Assembly (NCBI GenBank): GCA_937957985.1
Contig: CALGOH010000214.1
Span: forward strand, 1 to 20,001
Direction: 5' to 3'
DNA length: 20,001 nt
From: an uncultured Verrucomicrobiae bacterium
Lineage (GTDB): Bacteria; Verrucomicrobiota; Verrucomicrobiia; Verrucomicrobiales; Akkermansiaceae
Shown here: positions 7,575 through 15,733 of the stretch, in pieces
How the letters are laid out: each line of letters begins with the position of its first letter
Position numbering within the stretch: the stretch's first letter is position 1
Translations under genes and position numbers: made by a program
Notes under the pieces: model-generated
What the model saw: the letters and a program-made list of their open reading frames with translations, nothing else
Told to the model about the DNA's origin: nothing
The model's database searches: none

Positions 7575-8366
7575 TCAACCGCCGGACTGTCCGACCGATG
7601 GCGGCTTTACCACCCTCGGCCTCGGCCGGCGGAGGTTCGAAGCGTCGGCCTCCGAGCGATGGATCGTCCTCAACAGCGCGCCCACCGTGCAGCGCCAGTC
7701 CTCCGGCACGGCGAACCTGCCGTCCTGCCGGATCGGACCATCGAAGATCAACTCTCCCTCCTCGTCCTCGATCCGCACGATCGCCACATCCTCCTCGTAA
7801 CGCAGGCGGGCGATGCTGCCGTCCTGACGCGTGATCTCGGCGGTGCGGTCGCCCGGATAGACGACCTGCCGCGGCATGCCCGGCACGCCGCTCGGAAAGA
7901 TCGGGATCTCCGCGGGGTTCAGCCCGGTGAGCGGACGCGCCGCGGGCATCCGCCCGATGGTCACTGCGAGCTCCTGCGACTTCCCGCCCCTCACGATGCC
8001 CAATGAAACCTCGTCGCCGGGGGCCTTCATCCGGATCAGGGTGCCGAACTGGGCCTCGTTGATCAGCAACTGGTCCTCGAACTTCCAGAGAATGTCGAAC
8101 TTGCGCAGCCCTGCTCCGGCCGCCGGCCCGTCCTCCTCGATCCGCGTCACGACGAAACCCACGCCCTCGGGCACTTCCGACAGGTGCGCCCGCATCGCCT
8201 CGTTGAGCTGGGCGACCTCGAGCCCGATCCAGGGCTCGGAGTCCTGCTTCTTCTCGCGCAGATCCGACAGACCGGGAATCACCGCCTTTTCGGCCTCCGG
8301 TTCTCCGGCCGCACCAGCCGCGGAAAGCGACCAGGCGAGCAGGATCAGCATGGACCACCTCATCAT
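7575..8366 (-). CDS. Exported PDZ-domain protein
   Basis: 263 residues, with two adjacent ATG codons at the start (8366 and 8363). Residues 1-20 are a signal peptide (MLILLAWSLSAAGAAG), so the protein is envelope or periplasmic. Residues about 46-141 form a PDZ domain: WIGLEVAQLNEAMRAHL, GVGFVVTRIEEDGPAAGAGL, KFDILWKFEDQLL, IVRGGKSQELAVTIGR. PDZ domains bind C-termini or unfolded protein segments, often in HtrA-type proteases and stress sensors. No protease triad is visible upstream or downstream of it, and the remaining ~120 residues match no family I recognise and end in a basic Pro/Arg/Lys tail. It lies 9 bases after the anti-sigma-like gene in a sigma / anti-sigma unit, so a sensory or chaperone role in envelope stress signalling is a reasonable inference. 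The domain call is firm; the role is not. Confidence 0.85.
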   Translation of the reverse strand: MMRWSMLILLAWSLSAAGAAGEPEAEKAVIPGLSDLREKKQDSEPWIGLEVAQLNEAMRAHLSEVPEGVGFVVTRIEEDGPAAGAGLRKFDILWKFEDQLLINEAQFGTLIRMKAPGDEVSLGIVRGGKSQELAVTIGRMPAARPLTGLNPAEIPIFPSGVPGMPRQVVYPGDRTAEITRQDGSIARLRYEEDVAIVRIEDEEGELIFDGPIRQDGRFAVPEDWRCTVGALLRTIHRSEADASNLRRPRPRVVKPPSVGQSGG

Positions 8367-8375
8367 CGCTCGAAA

Positions 8376-8834
8376 TCAGAAGGTTGATACGGGCACCAGG
8401 ACCAACTCGTCGCTGGGCCGGACGACCCGCACCTCGTGACCCGTCTCGGCGTCGAGAAACCGCTCCTCGCTCACCACGGAAAGATGCCAGGCCTGCATCA
8501 GTTGCCCGTCCACTTCGCTCCGCAGGCGCTCGTCTGGTTCGGCGGCGACCACTCCGATGCTCTCCGAAAGCAACTCCAGATCATCGCCGGGAGGCGTGGT
8601 GCCCGCTACCTGCCGGGACGCCGGATCCGCAGGCCACCAAACGATCGATGCCATCATCGCCGCCGCCGCGGCGGCACCCCACCACCAGACTCGGCGTGGA
8701 CCGACCGGACCGGACTCCTCCTCGCCGGCCAGCTCATCGAGCAGCGCCTCGATCTCCCGGCCTCCCTTCTCGCTGAATCCGCGAGGGATCAACCGCTCGG
8801 CCAGCGCGCGTTCGATTTCCTCAGGCGTTCGCAT
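8376..8834 (-). CDS. Putative anti-sigma factor, single-pass membrane protein
   Basis: 152 residues. The N-terminal ~45 residues are charged and helical (PEEIERALAERLIPRGF). One membrane span follows at about 49-68 (VWWWGAAAAAAMMASIVWW), then an acidic outside part of ~85 residues. Its start overlaps the sigma gene by 14 bases, and it is translated from a strong ribosome site (AAGGAGGT, 5 bases before the ATG). This arrangement, a small membrane protein right after an ECF sigma gene, is typical of anti-sigma factors, which hold their sigma at the membrane. There is no Cys at all, so it lacks the HxxxCxxC zinc motif of the common ZAS class. I assign the function from position and topology only; no diagnostic domain is visible. 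Confidence 0.65.
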   Translation of the reverse strand: MRTPEEIERALAERLIPRGFSEKGGREIEALLDELAGEEESGPVGPRRVWWWGAAAAAAMMASIVWWPADPASRQVAGTTPPGDDLELLSESIGVVAAEPDERLRSEVDGQLMQAWHLSVVSEERFLDAETGHEVRVVRPSDELVLVPVSTF

Positions 8835-9351
8835 CGCGCACCTCCTTCACTCCGCGCATCGCATGCGCCAGTTGTTCCAAGGCGTATCGATATCTCGACG
8901 CCGCCGTGTTGGGCGAAATCGCCAGACTTTCCGAAATCTCGGCAAAGGTCAGGCCACCCCAGATCTTCATCGTCACCACCTCGCGCAGCTTGGCGCTCAG
9001 GTTCTCCACCGCCCGGCGCAGGATCAGCGCCTCCTCATCGTCCTCGAGGGCGGGATCCAGCCACACGTCCTGGAAATCGTTCAGGTAGACGATCGATTCC
9101 TCACGGCGACGGCGGCGCTTGTCGGACCGATGCCGGTTCAGCCCGCAGAAGCGGATCGTCGAGAACACCAGCGGAAGGTCCGGCGGGGAGCCGTCCTTCT
9201 CCTTCTGCACCCCCCAGAGCCGGATGACCGCCTCCTGGACCAGGTCTTCGGCATCGGCCTGAGCCGGTGCCCAGCCGCGGGCGTAAGCGAGCAGGCGGTG
9301 ACCGTGATCACCGAGCCAACGCTTCCACTCCGCGGATTTTGCCCTGTCCAT
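8821..9351 (-). CDS. ECF-type RNA polymerase sigma factor
   Basis: 176 residues, typical ECF length. Sigma region 2 is at about 17-48 (HRLLAYARGWAPAQADAEDL, then VQEAVIRLW), which binds core polymerase and the -10 element. A basic linker (KRRRRREE) follows. Region 4 is at about 115-165 (LREVVTMKIWGGLTFAEIS, SPNTAASRYRYALEQL), a helix-turn-helix that reads the -35 element. No region 3 is present, as in all ECF sigmas. The start at 9351 is the only in-frame ATG before region 2; no Shine-Dalgarno site is visible. It heads a minus-strand unit with the anti-sigma-like and PDZ genes, and possibly also greA and eno. The divergent fasciclin gene has a weak ECF-like promoter, so it may be a target. 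I cannot assign an ECF subgroup. Confidence 0.92.
   Translation of the reverse strand: MDRAKSAEWKRWLGDHGHRLLAYARGWAPAQADAEDLVQEAVIRLWGVQKEKDGSPPDLPLVFSTIRFCGLNRHRSDKRRRRREESIVYLNDFQDVWLDPALEDDEEALILRRAVENLSAKLREVVTMKIWGGLTFAEISESLAISPNTAASRYRYALEQLAHAMRGVKEVRDANA
8840..8847 (-). promoter_or_regulatory. Strong Shine-Dalgarno site of the anti-sigma-like gene
   Basis: On the minus strand AAGGAGGT lies 5 bases before the ATG at 8834, inside the last codons of the sigma gene. It matches the anti-SD nearly perfectly and settles this start. Most other starts in the window have no such site, so the anti-sigma-like protein may be made in larger amounts than its sigma factor. Confidence 0.8.
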
Positions 9352-9584
9352 TCATACCAACAATGCCGTCCCCCTCCCCATTTGTCTGCGAAAAATTCAG
9401 CCTCCGGCAAGGTCCGCGCCGCACGGGAAGCCGGCATCTTGTACGGGGCTCATCACCTGTCATCCGAAATTGACTCCCCGTCCGTTTTTCGGCTGCGCGG
9501 TCGGAATCAGGTGTTCCCTTGCGCCGTCCATCGAAAACATGGCGGAGCCGGACACTCCGCGATCAACAGCAATTCCACACGAAA
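9352..9584. other. Divergent intergenic region between sigma operon and fasciclin gene
   Basis: 233 bases, the longest gap in the window. It must hold the promoters of both divergent units. No strong housekeeping promoter pair is visible: TTGACT at 9470-9475 lacks a good -10. The best candidate is the weak ECF-like pair at 9503-9530. No ORF with credible coding character was found here. Confidence 0.6.
9503..9530 (+). promoter_or_regulatory. Possible ECF-type promoter of the fasciclin gene
   Basis: GGAATC (9503-9508) and CGTCCA (9525-9530) are separated by 16 bases. ECF promoters commonly have GGAAC-like -35 and CGTC-like -10 elements at this spacing. The -35 has T in place of the usual C. 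It would put the transcript start about 50 bases before the fasciclin ATG. Chance matches of this quality are frequent, so this is weak evidence. Confidence 0.25.
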
Positions 9585-10076
9585 ATGAAGAACACACTGA
9601 AATGCATTGCCGCCGCCCTCGCCGCCACCGCGCTGATCGCGCCGGCCCAGGCGGAGGAGAAGAAGGACATCGTCGATACCGCGGTCGCGGCCGGATCGTT
9701 CGAAACGCTCGCCAAGGCCCTCACCGCCGGCGGGTTGGTCGACGCCCTCAAGGGCGACGGACCGTTCACCGTCTTCGCCCCGACCGACGAGGCCTTCTCG
9801 AAGCTTCCCGAAGGGACCCTCGAGTCGCTTCTGAAGCCGGAGAACAAGGAGAAGCTCGTGGCCATCCTCAAGTACCACGTCGTCAGCGGCAAGGTGATGT
9901 CGAAGACGGCCGTGACCCTCGATGAAGCCGAGACGCTCAACGGCGACACGGTGGCCATCGAGAAGAAGGATGACGGCCTCTACGTCGGCGGTGCCAAGGT
10001 CGTGAAGCCCGATGTCGAGGCGACGAACGGCCTGATCCACGTCGTCGATGCGGTGATCCTGCCGCCGTCGAACTGA
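9585..10076 (+). CDS. Secreted fasciclin (FAS1) domain protein
   Basis: 163 residues. Residues 1-23 are a signal peptide (KCIAAALAATALIAPAQA). A single FAS1 domain fills the rest: H1 motif FTVFAPTDEAF (61-71), the YH motif LKYHVV (95-100), and the H2 motif GLIHVVDAVILPP (149-161). FAS1 domains are extracellular adhesion or matrix modules; one-domain bacterial forms are common and their partners are usually unknown. ATG at 9585 is chosen because it starts right at the signal peptide; longer in-frame sequence upstream is not signal-like. No Shine-Dalgarno site precedes it. The gene is divergent from the ECF sigma operon and followed by a GC-rich hairpin, so it is probably monocistronic. The family call is firm; a role in cell-surface adhesion or envelope stress is inference. 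Confidence 0.95.
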   Translation: MKNTLKCIAAALAATALIAPAQAEEKKDIVDTAVAAGSFETLAKALTAGGLVDALKGDGPFTVFAPTDEAFSKLPEGTLESLLKPENKEKLVAILKYHVVSGKVMSKTAVTLDEAETLNGDTVAIEKKDDGLYVGGAKVVKPDVEATNGLIHVVDAVILPPSN

Positions 10077-10097
10077 GGCACGACCACGATCCAATCC

Positions 10098-10131
10098 CAA
10101 GCCCCGTCGGCCATTCCGGCCGCGGGGCTTG
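10098..10131 (+). terminator. Long GC-rich hairpin after the fasciclin gene
   Basis: CAAGCCCCG (10098-10106) pairs with CGGGGCTTG (10123-10131), and the inner CGGCC/GGCCG continues the stem after one bulged T, leaving an ATTCC loop. The stem is about 14 bp in total. No U-run follows, so it is either an imperfect intrinsic terminator or a 3'-end stabiliser. It sits 21 bases after the fasciclin stop. Confidence 0.6.
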
Positions 10132-10209
10132 TCGCATTCCGGCATCCGTTGATTCCGTGCGGGCCCGCACTGGCCAGTTGGCCGCATTCCTGCTCCATTG
10201 GCCGCCCGC

Positions 10210-12864
10210 ATGAGCCGCGAACACCAACGCCTCGCCGAATCCGTCATGGCCGACTCGCCATGGCGCCAGTGGGGGCCGTACCTGAGCGAGCGCCAGTGGG
10301 GCACGGTGCGCGAGGACTACTCGGCGAGCGGTTTCAGTTGGGGGGCCTTTCCCCACGACCACGCCCGGATGCGCGCCTACCGTTGGGGCGAGGACGGACT
10401 CCAGGGATGGTGCGACCACGAATGCCTCCTGTGTTTCGCACCCGCCCTCTGGAACGGCCGCGACCCGATTCTCAAGGAACGGCTCTTCGGCCTCGGGGGC
10501 CACGAGGGGAACCACGGCGAGGACGTCAAGGAATGCTACTACTACCTCGATTCCACGCCGACCCATTCCTACACCAAGGCGCTCTACAAGTATCCCCAGT
10601 GCGAGTTCCCCTACGCCGAGCTCCAGCACGAGGCGCTGCGGCGCTCGCGAAAGGAGCCGGAACTCGAACTCGCGGACCTCGGAACCTTCGACGAAGGCCG
10701 CTACTTCGACGTCCTGCAGGAAGTCGCCAAGCGCACGCCGACCGACATCCTGTGGAAGCTCACGATCACCAACCACGGACCCGAAGCCGCGGAGCTCCAT
10801 CTCCTGCCGCAGCTCTGGTTCCGCAACGTCTGGTCGTGGAAGGGCACCCGCGATGAACCCGCCGCCAGGCCGACCCTGCAGTTCAAGGACGGCTCGGTTC
10901 TGGTCCACCATCCGAAGCTCGGCCGCTACCGGTTCCACGCCGAATCGCCCGACGCCCGGGTGACGCGCTGGCTTTTCACGGAAAACGAAACCAACCACCC
11001 GGCGGTCCACGGCATCGACCCGCTCGGAAAGCACACCAAGGACGCCTTCCACCGCTACCTGGTCGATGGCGAAAGACAGGCGCTTTCCCCCCGGCGCATC
11101 GGCACCAAGGCGGCGGCACACCTCAGGTTCCGCATCCCCGCCGGGGAATCGGTCACGGTCCGCTGCCGGCTCCACCCGGTGAAGGACCCGGTTGCGGGAT
11201 TCGACCTCTATGACGAAACCTTCGCCGAGCGCATCGCCGAGGCCGACGAGTTCTACAACCTCACCATCCCCGCGGGTGTCGATGAGGAAGAGCGCCGGAT
11301 CTCCCGCCAGGGCTACGCCGGACTCCTCTGGACCAAGCAGTTCTACTACTACGCCATCGACGAGTGGCTGAAGGGCGACACCAACGCGCCCCCGCCGCCG
11401 AAGGAGCGCCTCCGGGGCCGCAACCACGACTGGCACCACTTCCACGCCCGCGACATCCTCTCGATGCCCGACAAGTGGGAGTACCCCTGGTTCGCCGCGT
11501 GGGACACCGCCTTCCACATGATCCCCTTCGCGAAGATCGACCCGTCCTTCGCGAAGCATCAGCTCCTGCTGCTACTACGGGAGTGGTACATGCACCCGAA
11601 CGGACAGCTCCCCGCCTACGAGTGGAACTTCTCCGACGTGAACCCCCCGGTCCACGCCTGGGCCGTGTGGCGCGTCTACAAGATCGCCGACCCCAAGGGC
11701 CACCGCGACCTCATCTTCCTCGAACGCTGCTTCCAGAAGCTGCTTCTCAACTTCACCTGGTGGGTCAACCGCAAGGACGCCGACGGCAACCACGTCTTCG
11801 GCGGCGGCTTCCTCGGGCTCGACAACATCGGCGTCTTCGACCGTTCCCACGCGCTGCCCGACGGCTCGCGGCTCTATCAGGCCGACGGCACCGCATGGAT
11901 GGGCGGCTACTGCCTGACCATGCTCACCATGGCCCTCGAACTGGCCGAGCACAACCGGGCCTACGAGGACATCGCCTCGAAGTTCTTCGAGCACTTCGTC
12001 AGCATCACCGACGCCATCAACGCGCTCGACGAGCGGGGCCTGTGGGACGAGGACGACGGCTTCTACTACGACCAGTTGATCTTCAACGACGGCAGCGAGC
12101 CGACTCCGCTCAGGACCCGCTCGCTGGTCGGACTGCTGCCGCTGTGCGCCGTCACCGTGCTCAAGCAGAAGCACTTCGACATGCTCCCGGACTTCAAGCA
12201 CCGGGTCGACCGCTTCCTCTCGAAACGCCCCGAGCTGGTGCGCTTCATCAGCGTCCGCCGCCGCGAGGGCGCGAAGAACCCGGGCCGCTGCCTGCTTGCG
12301 ATTCCCACCGAGGAGCGCTTCCGCAAATGCCTCGAACGCCTGGTCGATCCCGGCGAGTTCCTGTCCGACTTCGGCGTCCGCTCGCTTTCCAAGGCCCACG
12401 AGAAGAAGCCCTTCGTCTTCGAATGCGGGGGACGCCGCAACGAGGTCCGCTACACGCCAGGCGAGTCGGATACCGACATGTTCGGCGGCAACTCGAACTG
12501 GCGCGGTCCGATCTGGTTCCCGATGAACTACCTCATCATCGAGGCGCTCCAACGCTATCACTACTACTACGGCGACGACTTCACCATCGAGTATCCGAAG
12601 GGCTCGGGTCGGCAGGCGAACCTGCACGAGATCGCCGCCGACCTCTCCGAACGGTTGATGAACCTCTTCAAACCCGGCGAAAGCGGTCAGCGCCCCTGTT
12701 TCGGCGAGGCGACCCGCTACGCGGAGGATCCGCACTGGCGCGACCTCCTGCTCTTCCACGAGTACTTCCACGCGGAAACCGGCGAGGGCCTCGGCGCCTC
12801 CCACCAGACCGGCTGGACCTCGCTCGTCGTCCGCCTGATCCGTGAACGGCGGAGGAAACCGTAG
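10210..12864 (+). CDS. GH63-like (MGH1-like) glycoside hydrolase, cytoplasmic
   Basis: 884 residues from ATG at 10210; a TTG at 10198 would add 4. No signal peptide, so cytoplasmic. An N-terminal beta-rich part (to about 330) is followed by a large (alpha/alpha)6-type helical catalytic part. Typical GH63-clan marks are WFAAWDTAFHMIPFAKID, QLPAYEWNFSDVNPPVHAWA, GGNSNWRGPIWFPMNYLI and the C-terminal FHEYFHAETGEGLGASHQTG, where Glu859 is the likely catalytic base by analogy with the GH63 fold; the acid is probably in the DVNPP region. Related enzymes hydrolyse glucosylated or mannosylated glycerate or alpha-glucosides. The substrate here is unknown. It is preceded by a 133-base gap with the fasciclin hairpin and converges on the YyaL-type gene with 13 bases between stops. 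The family is fairly sure; the substrate is not. Confidence 0.88.
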   Translation: MSREHQRLAESVMADSPWRQWGPYLSERQWGTVREDYSASGFSWGAFPHDHARMRAYRWGEDGLQGWCDHECLLCFAPALWNGRDPILKERLFGLGGHEGNHGEDVKECYYYLDSTPTHSYTKALYKYPQCEFPYAELQHEALRRSRKEPELELADLGTFDEGRYFDVLQEVAKRTPTDILWKLTITNHGPEAAELHLLPQLWFRNVWSWKGTRDEPAARPTLQFKDGSVLVHHPKLGRYRFHAESPDARVTRWLFTENETNHPAVHGIDPLGKHTKDAFHRYLVDGERQALSPRRIGTKAAAHLRFRIPAGESVTVRCRLHPVKDPVAGFDLYDETFAERIAEADEFYNLTIPAGVDEEERRISRQGYAGLLWTKQFYYYAIDEWLKGDTNAPPPPKERLRGRNHDWHHFHARDILSMPDKWEYPWFAAWDTAFHMIPFAKIDPSFAKHQLLLLLREWYMHPNGQLPAYEWNFSDVNPPVHAWAVWRVYKIADPKGHRDLIFLERCFQKLLLNFTWWVNRKDADGNHVFGGGFLGLDNIGVFDRSHALPDGSRLYQADGTAWMGGYCLTMLTMALELAEHNRAYEDIASKFFEHFVSITDAINALDERGLWDEDDGFYYDQLIFNDGSEPTPLRTRSLVGLLPLCAVTVLKQKHFDMLPDFKHRVDRFLSKRPELVRFISVRRREGAKNPGRCLLAIPTEERFRKCLERLVDPGEFLSDFGVRSLSKAHEKKPFVFECGGRRNEVRYTPGESDTDMFGGNSNWRGPIWFPMNYLIIEALQRYHYYYGDDFTIEYPKGSGRQANLHEIAADLSERLMNLFKPGESGQRPCFGEATRYAEDPHWRDLLLFHEYFHAETGEGLGASHQTGWTSLVVRLIRERRRKP

Positions 12865-12877
12865 GAGGTCGGTTGTT

Positions 12878-14881
<2,004 letters not shown>

Positions 14882-14923
14882 GACGCGACCCTGCACTCCC
14901 CCGGCCGGCCTGTCGCCCGGAAA

Positions 14924-15733
14924 TCAATCCTTCTCCGCGGTCACGCGTGCCGCGAACTGAAGCAGCAGCGGGAATCCGGGCACGGTCATGTCGTGACCGT
15001 AGCCGCCGAACTCGTGAAGGGTCACGTCCTCGTGCCCCGCGACCTTCATCATCCGCCAGAAGTAGGCGTTCTCCTCGTAGCGACCGAGCATCTCCAATTC
15101 ACGGTCACCCGTCATCAGCAGCATCGGCGGCGCCGCCTTGCGGACGTGGAAAAGCGGCGCGAACTCGTCGATCACCGGGCGTTCCCCGGGCAATCCCCGC
15201 TCCTTGCGGATCGTGAAGTGCGTGATCGTGTGGCCGCTGAACGGAGCCACCCCGGCGAGCCGGTCGGCATCGACCCCGTGTGCCTCCAGCAGGCGCTTGT
15301 CGAGCCCGACCATGCTCGCGAGGTAGCCGCCGGCCGAGTGGCCGCTGACGACGATCTTCTCCGGCGACCCGCCGTGCCGCCCGATGTTCTCGACGACCCA
15401 GGCCACCGCCGCCGCCCCGTCCTCGAGGCAGACCCGGGCCTTCACCTTCGGGTGCAGGCGGTAGTTGGGCGCCACGATCACCGCCTCGCCGCCGCGCAAC
15501 GGACCGGGCACCTCCTTTTCTCCTTCCACCAGGCCTCCTCCATGGAACCAGATGATCACGGGAAGCTGCCGGGCGGCGTCCGGTGCGAAGACATCCAGCC
15601 GGCATCGTTCGGCGGCGTAGGAACCGGGAGGCTCTCCGTCGCGATACGGCAGGTCACGCATCCACCGCCCCGGGCCGGGCTCGGCCGCGGTGAGCGGCGC
15701 GACCAGGACAACGAGGACCAGCAGCACTTTCAT
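14924..15733 (-). CDS. Secreted alpha/beta-hydrolase (carboxylesterase-like)
   Basis: 269 residues. Residues 1-17 are a signal peptide (MKVLLVLVVLVAPLTAA). The alpha/beta-hydrolase fold shows the oxyanion motif HGGG (64-67, IIWFHGGGLVEG), the nucleophile elbow GHSAGG (Ser133), an acidic residue in TGDRELE (Asp210 or Glu212) and the catalytic His247 in GGYGHD. This resembles the hormone-sensitive lipase / BD-FAE type of small-substrate esterases that remove acetyl or feruloyl groups from polysaccharides or act on similar esters. It begins at 15733 and overlaps the upstream SGNH stop by 4 bases (ATGA), so it is probably translated by coupling with it. No Shine-Dalgarno site is visible. Fold and triad are firm; the substrate is not known. 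Confidence 0.92.
   Translation of the reverse strand: MKVLLVLVVLVAPLTAAEPGPGRWMRDLPYRDGEPPGSYAAERCRLDVFAPDAARQLPVIIWFHGGGLVEGEKEVPGPLRGGEAVIVAPNYRLHPKVKARVCLEDGAAAVAWVVENIGRHGGSPEKIVVSGHSAGGYLASMVGLDKRLLEAHGVDADRLAGVAPFSGHTITHFTIRKERGLPGERPVIDEFAPLFHVRKAAPPMLLMTGDRELEMLGRYEENAYFWRMMKVAGHEDVTLHEFGGYGHDMTVPGFPLLLQFAARVTAEKD

Noticed and set aside
9470..9475. TTGACT as a housekeeping -35 before the fasciclin gene
   Set aside because: At 17 bases further the sequence is CTGCGC, which does not resemble a -10; no acceptable pair.
14901..14910. GGCCGGCC palindrome before the YyaL-type gene as an operator or terminator
   Set aside because: Short GC palindromes occur often by chance at this composition, and there is no loop or U-run.
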